A stretch of 64,000 bases of DNA, from assembly GCF_020171785.1 (NCBI RefSeq), contig NZ_JAIVAE010000008.1:62001-126000 (forward strand), given 5' to 3'. Below are positions 59,534 through 64,000 of this stretch, in pieces. The DNA is from Guptibacillus hwajinpoensis (lineage in GTDB: Bacteria; Bacillota; Bacilli; Bacillales; Guptibacillaceae). A program made the position numbers and the translations under genes. Below the pieces are notes generated by a model. It was not told the origin of the DNA. It saw only the letters and a program-made list of their open reading frames with translations, and did no database searches. How positions within the stretch are numbered: the first letter of the stretch is position 1; each line of letters opens with the position of its first letter.

Positions 59534-60538
59534 TTAAGTGTGCAACCGAATACCAAGCTTCCTTTTCACTTCCTGTAATAACGGTTGCGCTTTTGCTCTT
59601 GCTTTCTTTGCTCCTTCTTCAAGGATGCGGTCAAGTTCATCCTTGTGAGACATATAGTAGCGGAACGTTTCTCGTGGTTCAGTAAGGTAATCATTCATTA
59701 CGAGAAAAAGCTCTTTTTTCGCTTCACCCCATCCAATCCCTTCTTCGAATCTCTTTCTCATGTTAACTGTCTGTTCTTTACTTGCAAACTCCTTATATAG
59801 CGCAAAAACTGTCGAGTCGTTTGGATTTTTTGGTTCCGATGGTCCAGTCGAATCCGTTGTAATGCGATTGATTAACTTCTTCAGCTTAGTTGGCTCTTCA
59901 AACAAAGGAATCGTATTATGATAACTTTTGCTCATCTTTCTACCGTCCAGTCCAGGAAGAACCGATGTATTTTCATCAACTATGTGATTCGGCATTGTAA
60001 ATATGTCACCAAATTGATGGTTAAAAGCCGTTGCCAAATCACGTGCAATCTCTACATGTTGGATTTGGTCTTTTCCTACAGGAACGTATTGGGATTGAAA
60101 CAATAAAATATCGGAAGCCATTAAGATCGGATACGTAAATAACCCCATATTTACCCCATCGTCTTCTTCCCGATCCTCCATCCTATTCTTATCGACAATC
60201 GCTTTATAAGCATGAGCTCGATTCATTAATCCTTTTGGGCTAAAGCAGGCTAGAATCCATGATAGTTCAAAAATTTCTGGTACATCTGACTGTCGATAGA
60301 AAATAACCTTAGCCGGGTCTAGACCGAGCGCAAGCCAAGTGGCCGCAATCCCATATGATAATTCTTGCATCTGTTTCTGATCTCGAATTTTTGTTAATCC
60401 ATGATAATCGGCAACAAAATAGACTGGGTCTAGTGCCTCATTGCTTGCTTGTGCTAACGCAGGTTTAATAGCACCAATATAATTGCCTAAATGCACCCGT
60501 CCTGTTGGTTTGATTCCTGTTAAAATCGTCTTTTTCAT
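59534..60538 (-). CDS. trpS: Tryptophan-tRNA ligase
   Basis: About 334 residues from ATG 60538, after GGAGGAGAACG; the ORF opens at 60565 without a ribosome site. Class I synthetase signatures are the HIGH-like PTGRVHLGNYIGAI and KMSKS in GRKMSKSYHNTI, plus VGKDQIQHVEIARDLA. It charges tRNA-Trp. A complete T-box leader precedes the gene. It is convergent to nothing nearby and ends 62 bp before the GGDEF-EAL start. Confidence 0.95.
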   Translation of the reverse strand: MKKTILTGIKPTGRVHLGNYIGAIKPALAQASNEALDPVYFVADYHGLTKIRDQKQMQELSYGIAATWLALGLDPAKVIFYRQSDVPEIFELSWILACFSPKGLMNRAHAYKAIVDKNRMEDREEDDGVNMGLFTYPILMASDILLFQSQYVPVGKDQIQHVEIARDLATAFNHQFGDIFTMPNHIVDENTSVLPGLDGRKMSKSYHNTIPLFEEPTKLKKLINRITTDSTGPSEPKNPNDSTVFALYKEFASKEQTVNMRKRFEEGIGWGEAKKELFLVMNDYLTEPRETFRYYMSHKDELDRILEEGAKKARAKAQPLLQEVKRKLGIRLHT

Positions 60539-60554
60539 CGTTCTCCTCCATTTC

Positions 60555-60830
60555 AGACAACACAAAAAGGCCCCTCATCCTCTAAAAAAGGACGAGAGAC
60601 CCCGTGGTGCCACCTTTATTCGTTTACAGACGTAAACGCACTTACCCCTACAGAAACCCATTTCGATAAGGTGTCTCTTGTATCGGTAAGACGCTCCGCC
60701 GAATCCTACTAAATCGTTCAGTTCCGGAAGCTCAGAAGCCCATTCATCTGTCGCACACGCTGATTTCCACCAACCATCAGCTCTCTAAAGTGTCACTCAA
60801 GATTACTCTTCTTCCTCATCGCTAAATTAT
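60555..60830 (-). promoter_or_regulatory. Tryptophan-specific T-box riboswitch
   Basis: The minus strand carries stem I (AGAGAGCTGATGG...GGAAATCAGC), a GAATGGGC loop with specifier codon TGG (60740-60742), and the T-box sequence AAAGGTGGCACCACGG (60602-60617). A terminator stem (GGTCTCTCGTCC with GGATGAGGGGCC, then T5) lies near 60557-60596. Uncharged tRNA-Trp would stabilise the antiterminator and allow trpS expression. Confidence 0.93.
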
Positions 60831-60837
60831 TTTCCTT

Positions 60838-60866
60838 ATCTTAAATCTTACTGAAGAAAAAAGCAA
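60838..60866 (-). promoter_or_regulatory. Possible SigA promoter of the trpS leader
   Basis: TTGCTT and TAAGAT are separated by exactly 17 bp, just upstream of the T-box leader. Confidence 0.55.
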
Positions 60867-60892
60867 GGCTTTTTCAACAAATATTGTATGAA

Positions 60893-61615
60893 TTATAGCA
60901 CTTTACTCAAAAAGGCTTTCGTTCTCTCTTCCTTAGGATGCTCAAATAATTCAATTGGCACATTCTCCTCTACGATGTATCCCCCGTCCATAAACAAAAC
61001 GCGATCCCCTACTTCTTTTGCGAATCCCATTTCATGCGTGACAACGACCATTGTCATCCCCTCTTTGGCTAGCTCTTTCATCACTTCAAGCACTTCTCCA
61101 ACCATTTCTGGATCCAAAGCAGAAGTGGGCTCATCAAACAGCATAATTTCAGGCTCCATCGCAAGTGCTCTCGCAATGGCAACGCGCTGCTTTTGGCCTC
61201 CAGATAAAGAGTCAGGATAAACATGTGCCTTTTCATAAAGACCTACCTTACGAAGAAGAGCAAGTCCCTTTTCTTCTGCTTGCTTGCGCTGCCATTTTCT
61301 CACTTTCATGGGAGACATCATGATGTTTTCAAGAACGGTTTTGTGAGGAAATAAATTAAACTGTTGAAAGACCATTCCTACATTCGTCCGCACTTGATTG
61401 ATATTTGTCCCCTTTGCTGTTAAGTCCTGATCTTTAATCATTACTTTGCCACCAGTAATCGATTCTAATAGATTCAAACACCTTAGAAACGTAGACTTCC
61501 CGGATCCAGAAGGACCAATGACAACGACCACTTCCTGAGGTTTAATTTCGACATTGATTTCTTTTAATACTTCTAAATCACCAAAAGATTTCTTCAAACG
61601 TTCGACTTTAATCAT
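60893..61615 (-). CDS. Polar amino-acid ABC transporter, ATP-binding subunit
   Basis: About 240 residues from ATG 61615, which overlaps the permease stop (ATGA). It is a full ABC ATPase: Walker [11 protein letters not shown]-loop [12 protein letters not shown], signature [15 protein letters not shown], Walker [14 protein letters not shown] and H-loop VTHEM. It powers uptake with the permease and solute-binding genes upstream. The GlnQ/TcyN-type sequence suggests a polar amino acid or cystine. Gene order is binding protein, permease, ATPase. Confidence 0.93.
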   Translation of the reverse strand: MIKVERLKKSFGDLEVLKEINVEIKPQEVVVVIGPSGSGKSTFLRCLNLLESITGGKVMIKDQDLTAKGTNINQVRTNVGMVFQQFNLFPHKTVLENIMMSPMKVRKWQRKQAEEKGLALLRKVGLYEKAHVYPDSLSGGQKQRVAIARALAMEPEIMLFDEPTSALDPEMVGEVLEVMKELAKEGMTMVVVTHEMGFAKEVGDRVLFMDGGYIVEENVPIELFEHPKEERTKAFLSKVL

Positions 61616-62271
61616 GCCGTATCCAGTCTCCTTTCGATGTAATTCAATAAGTACGTCAACGAAAGGGTAAGGATTAAATAGATAATTGCTACAGTTAAGT
61701 ATGGTTCCCACACGCGATAATATTGCCCTTGAGCGGCTCTCCCCCAGTACATTAATTCTGGTGCGGCGATAATCGCTCCAAGAGAAGAATCCTTTAATAG
61801 CACAATAAATTCATTCCCAAGGGGAGGAATCATTCTCTTAAATGCTTGTGGCAGAATCACATGACGCATCGCCTGGACATGCGTCATTCCTAGCGATCTC
61901 GCTGCTTCCATTTGCCCTCGATCGATTGATTGAATTCCTGCGCGGAATATTTCAGCAATATATGCAGTAGCATTCAAAGATAACGTCACAATAAGAGAAA
62001 CAAGCGGATTAACCGATTCCATTATTAACGGAATTAAGCCGAAGTGAATGAGAAGAATTTGAACAAATAACGGCGTTCCTCTAAAAGCATTGATGTACCA
62101 AATAAATGGATAGCGAATCCACCATGATTTTGAGATTCGTCCAATCCCCATAAACAGTCCCAAAATGCTTCCAATTAGTATCCCAGCTAACGAAGCTCCA
62201 ACCGTAACCATAGCTCCCTTTAGAAAGAAAGGAAGATACTCTCGAACAATTTCAAATGAAAATACGCCCAT
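61612..62271 (-). CDS. Polar amino-acid ABC transporter, permease
   Basis: About 219 residues from ATG 62271, with AAGGAG 7 bp upstream; the ORF opens at 62313. It is a HisM/GlnP-type membrane protein with about five transmembrane segments, the start [31 protein letters not shown], and the EAA loop [35 protein letters not shown]. It forms the membrane channel of the same transporter. A hairpin lies between it and the binding-protein gene. Confidence 0.93.
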   Translation of the reverse strand: MGVFSFEIVREYLPFFLKGAMVTVGASLAGILIGSILGLFMGIGRISKSWWIRYPFIWYINAFRGTPLFVQILLIHFGLIPLIMESVNPLVSLIVTLSLNATAYIAEIFRAGIQSIDRGQMEAARSLGMTHVQAMRHVILPQAFKRMIPPLGNEFIVLLKDSSLGAIIAAPELMYWGRAAQGQYYRVWEPYLTVAIIYLILTLSLTYLLNYIERRLDTA

Positions 62272-62304
62272 ATTCGATCTCCTTTGTGATTTTCTGCGAT
62301 GGTT

Positions 62305-62356
62305 AACCGACAAGGAACTACGGCCGGTGTATCACTGAAGCCGTAGTAAGTCGGTT
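62305..62356 (-). terminator. Intercistronic hairpin after the binding-protein gene
   Basis: An interrupted stem (AACCGAC...ACTACGGC with GCCGTAGT...GTCGGTT) lies in the 90-bp gap between the binding-protein and permease genes, with no long T run. It probably lowers permease expression or protects the upstream transcript. Confidence 0.5.
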
Positions 62357-62363
62357 TAGTCGT

Positions 62364-63197
62364 TTATTTTGCTTGCTCAAGCAACGTATCTGTATTGGGC
62401 TCTTTTCCAAACCATTCTTCATAAATCTTAGCGTATTCTCCACTTTCGATTACTTTTTTAATCGCTTCATCAAATTCTGCTTTCAGTTCACTGTCCTTAG
62501 GGAACATCAAGCCATAGAATTCAGATTCAAAGTTTTCTGGATCTTCGATTGTTTGGAAATTATCATCCGGGTTATTCTTCACATATTCATTGACGACCGT
62601 ATTATCCGTTACTACCGCTTCCACATCATTGTTTTTCAGTGCCATAATGGCAACAACGTTGTTTTCAAACTTTTTAATACTAGAGCTCTTATCTCCCATA
62701 ATCTTCTCAGCTGCTGCTTGTCCAGTTGTTCCGTTTTGAACCCCTACTGTCAGCCCTTCAATATCTTTTGCCGTTTGAATATCTGTTCCTTCTTTGAACA
62801 TCACCATGTGCGTTGATTCAAAATATGGATTCGAGAAATCAAATGTTTTTTCTCGGTCTTCATTAATCGTGATTCCTGAGATAGCCATGTCTACTTCTTT
62901 CCCCTGGCGCACAGCTTCAAATAGCGGATCCCAACCGATATTTTTCGGTTCCCATTCATAACCAGCTTCTTTCATCACAGCATCAAGAAAGTCCATATCA
63001 AAGCCAACAATCTCACCTTTATCCATGTATTCGAATGGCGCAAACGCAGCGTCAGTCCCAACAATTAACTTCTCTTTCTTCTCACTATCCCCTTCAGAAG
63101 TGCTTGTCGAACTACTTTCATTCTGACCACATGCCGTCATGATCGCTAACAAGCACGCTAACACCGTAATCAATAACCCTTTCGTGAACATTCTCAT
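62364..63197 (-). CDS. Polar amino-acid ABC transporter, solute-binding lipoprotein
   Basis: About 277 residues from ATG 63197 after GGGGGGAA. The lipoprotein signal has lipobox IMTAC (Cys near residue 23) and a Ser/Thr-rich linker. The SBP family 3 domain reads KLIVGTDAAFAPFEYMDKGEIVGFDMDFLDAVMKEAG...AISGITINEDREKTFDFSNPYF and ends with YEEWFGKEP. It binds an amino acid outside the membrane and delivers it to the permease. The ligand may be glutamine, glutamate or a related polar amino acid. Confidence 0.93.
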   Translation of the reverse strand: MRMFTKGLLITVLACLLAIMTACGQNESSSTSTSEGDSEKKEKLIVGTDAAFAPFEYMDKGEIVGFDMDFLDAVMKEAGYEWEPKNIGWDPLFEAVRQGKEVDMAISGITINEDREKTFDFSNPYFESTHMVMFKEGTDIQTAKDIEGLTVGVQNGTTGQAAAEKIMGDKSSSIKKFENNVVAIMALKNNDVEAVVTDNTVVNEYVKNNPDDNFQTIEDPENFESEFYGLMFPKDSELKAEFDEAIKKVIESGEYAKIYEEWFGKEPNTDTLLEQAK

Positions 63198-63241
63198 CAA
63201 ATTCCCCCCTGAACTATTTTTTTAATATTCTAATATTTTAA

Positions 63242-63269
63242 ATTATACACAACGCTTTTATAATAACAA
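63242..63269 (-). promoter_or_regulatory. Likely SigA promoter of the ABC transporter operon
   Basis: TTGTTA and TATAAT are separated by 16 bp, about 45 bp upstream of the binding-protein start. The rest of the 63198-63523 gap is AT-rich with no further gene or motif seen. Confidence 0.6.
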
Positions 63270-63523
63270 TATTGAAATTTGAGAAAAAGTATGATTTTTC
63301 GATACTATTCTTCTTTAAAATTAGTCATATCACAAAGTTACACCTTCAGAATGGTTAATTCCCTGGTGAAATATCCCACAAATCAATAAAAAAAGGCTAT
63401 TTCAAAATAAATTGGGCATGCTTTATAAATGTAAAAGACATCCATCAGGACGTTAGTTTATCTCACAGGTTTTTTATTCCAAAGAACAACATCACCAATT
63501 CCACAAGTATTAGGAGGATTAAG

Positions 63524-64000
63524 ATGGACGACCTGCATTCATTTAGCTGGTATGCTGCTAAACTTAAAAAGCTTCTTCCACCTGAAGCCTTTAAACCCGT
63601 TCCAACTAGATTATTCGGTGGACTTACATATCTCATCATCACGATTAGTGTTATTTCACTCATTGGTTTGAACGATTTTCATCCACTTGTTTTGCTAATT
63701 TTCTCTATTATCCTTGGTTCCTGTTTTGCCGGCCTAGGTTTTCTTGGTCATGAAATTTTACATGGAACTGTCGTACGAAAAGCGTGGCTTCGAGACCTTT
63801 TGGGGGCAATGGCTTTTTGGCCTCTAAACACCGGACCAACGCTTTGGAGAAAATGGCACAACCTCAATCACCATGTTCATACACAGCATGAAGAAAATGA
63901 TCCTGACGCCTGGCCAACACTCGAGCGTATATCAAAAATGAGAATGTTTAAGTGGATTTATGGTCTTCCGCTGTTTATCCGGTCGTTCTTTGCTTTTGCA
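63524..64000 (+). CDS. Membrane fatty-acid desaturase, N-terminal part (runs off the window)
   Basis: 159 residues, open at the window's end. The ATG follows TAGGAGGA. Hydrophobic segments at about 30-48 and 53-75 precede the first His box HEILHG (HxxxH), then WHNLNHH (HxxHH), the two N-terminal di-iron motifs of acyl-lipid desaturases or related hydroxylases. It probably introduces double bonds into membrane lipids to adjust fluidity. The third His box would lie beyond the window. Confidence 0.85.
   Translation, partial: MDDLHSFSWYAAKLKKLLPPEAFKPVPTRLFGGLTYLIITISVISLIGLNDFHPLVLLIFSIILGSCFAGLGFLGHEILHGTVVRKAWLRDLLGAMAFWPLNTGPTLWRKWHNLNHHVHTQHEENDPDAWPTLERISKMRMFKWIYGLPLFIRSFFAFA

Noticed and set aside
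63463-63663. Minus-strand ORF of 66 codons at the right end
   Set aside because: It overlaps the convincing desaturase frame on the plus strand, which has a ribosome site and di-iron His boxes.

Overview
The window is chromosomal DNA from a low-to-mid GC Firmicute, most likely a Bacillaceae close to the halotolerant or alkaliphilic Bacillus relatives. This rests on strong AGGAGG-type ribosome binding sites, frequent GTG and TTG starts, a tryptophan T-box, BirA and Zur operators of the Bacillus type, a B. subtilis-like kip/pxp operon, RsbR-type STAS proteins and a PBP3-type MecA homologue. No rRNA, tRNA or CRISPR array was seen. Most genes lie on the minus strand.

Region 1 (1-7.7 kb): the N-terminal part of an ECF sigma factor, a GNAT, a small membrane protein, then a seven-gene minus-strand operon: an NRAMP-like transporter, pxpB, pxpA, pxpC, accB, accC and ycsI. 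It combines 5-oxoproline utilisation with a biotin carboxylase and a biotin carrier, and together the subunits match the parts of urea carboxylase. Region 2 (7.8-12.4 kb): a solute:sodium symporter, a sensor kinase and an NtrC-type regulator that lacks the GAFTGA loop, resembling a split CbrA/CbrB system. Region 3 (12.5-20.9 kb): acetyltransferases, an Est30-type esterase, an FbpA-like small protein, a DinB-like protein, PBP3, an SMP-30 lactonase and a 663-residue protein with a papain-like Cys/His/Asn signature. Two intergenic gaps carry exact 20-bp-period repeat arrays.

Region 4 (21.1-25.5 kb): a fructan cluster with a GH32 hydrolase and two tandem GH68 levansucrases. Region 5 (25.8-37 kb): an M20 dipeptidase, a small basic protein, a Hanks-type kinase, a CorC-type protein, MerR, a Zur-controlled zinc-free ribosomal protein S14, a potassium channel, guanine deaminase, cyanophycinase, a DUF2254 protein, an Lrp regulator, an UlaG-like hydrolase and a repeat-rich LEA-like protein.

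Region 6 (37-43.4 kb): a DJ-1/PfpI protein, a DUF2202 protein, and a yfcC-iadA operon behind a sigma-54 promoter with a divergent enhancer-binding protein. Region 7 (43.4-47.4 kb): an LLM flavin-oxidoreductase gene split by a complete IS200/IS605 element (tnpA and tnpB), then an MFS transporter. Region 8 (47.7-64 kb): release factor 3, an HxlR regulator, two STAS proteins (one with an in-frame UGA at a likely Cys codon), a peptidase E/APH-like pair, a BCCT transporter, BirA-controlled bioB, an MHYT-GGDEF-EAL protein, T-box-controlled trpS, an amino-acid ABC transporter and a 3'-truncated fatty-acid desaturase.

Recurrent themes are scavenging of peptides and amino-acid derivatives (5-oxoproline, isoaspartyl dipeptides, cyanophycin, M20 and S51 peptidases), biotin use, and polymer metabolism outside the cell. 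Family assignments come from motif recognition by eye; no database search was run.
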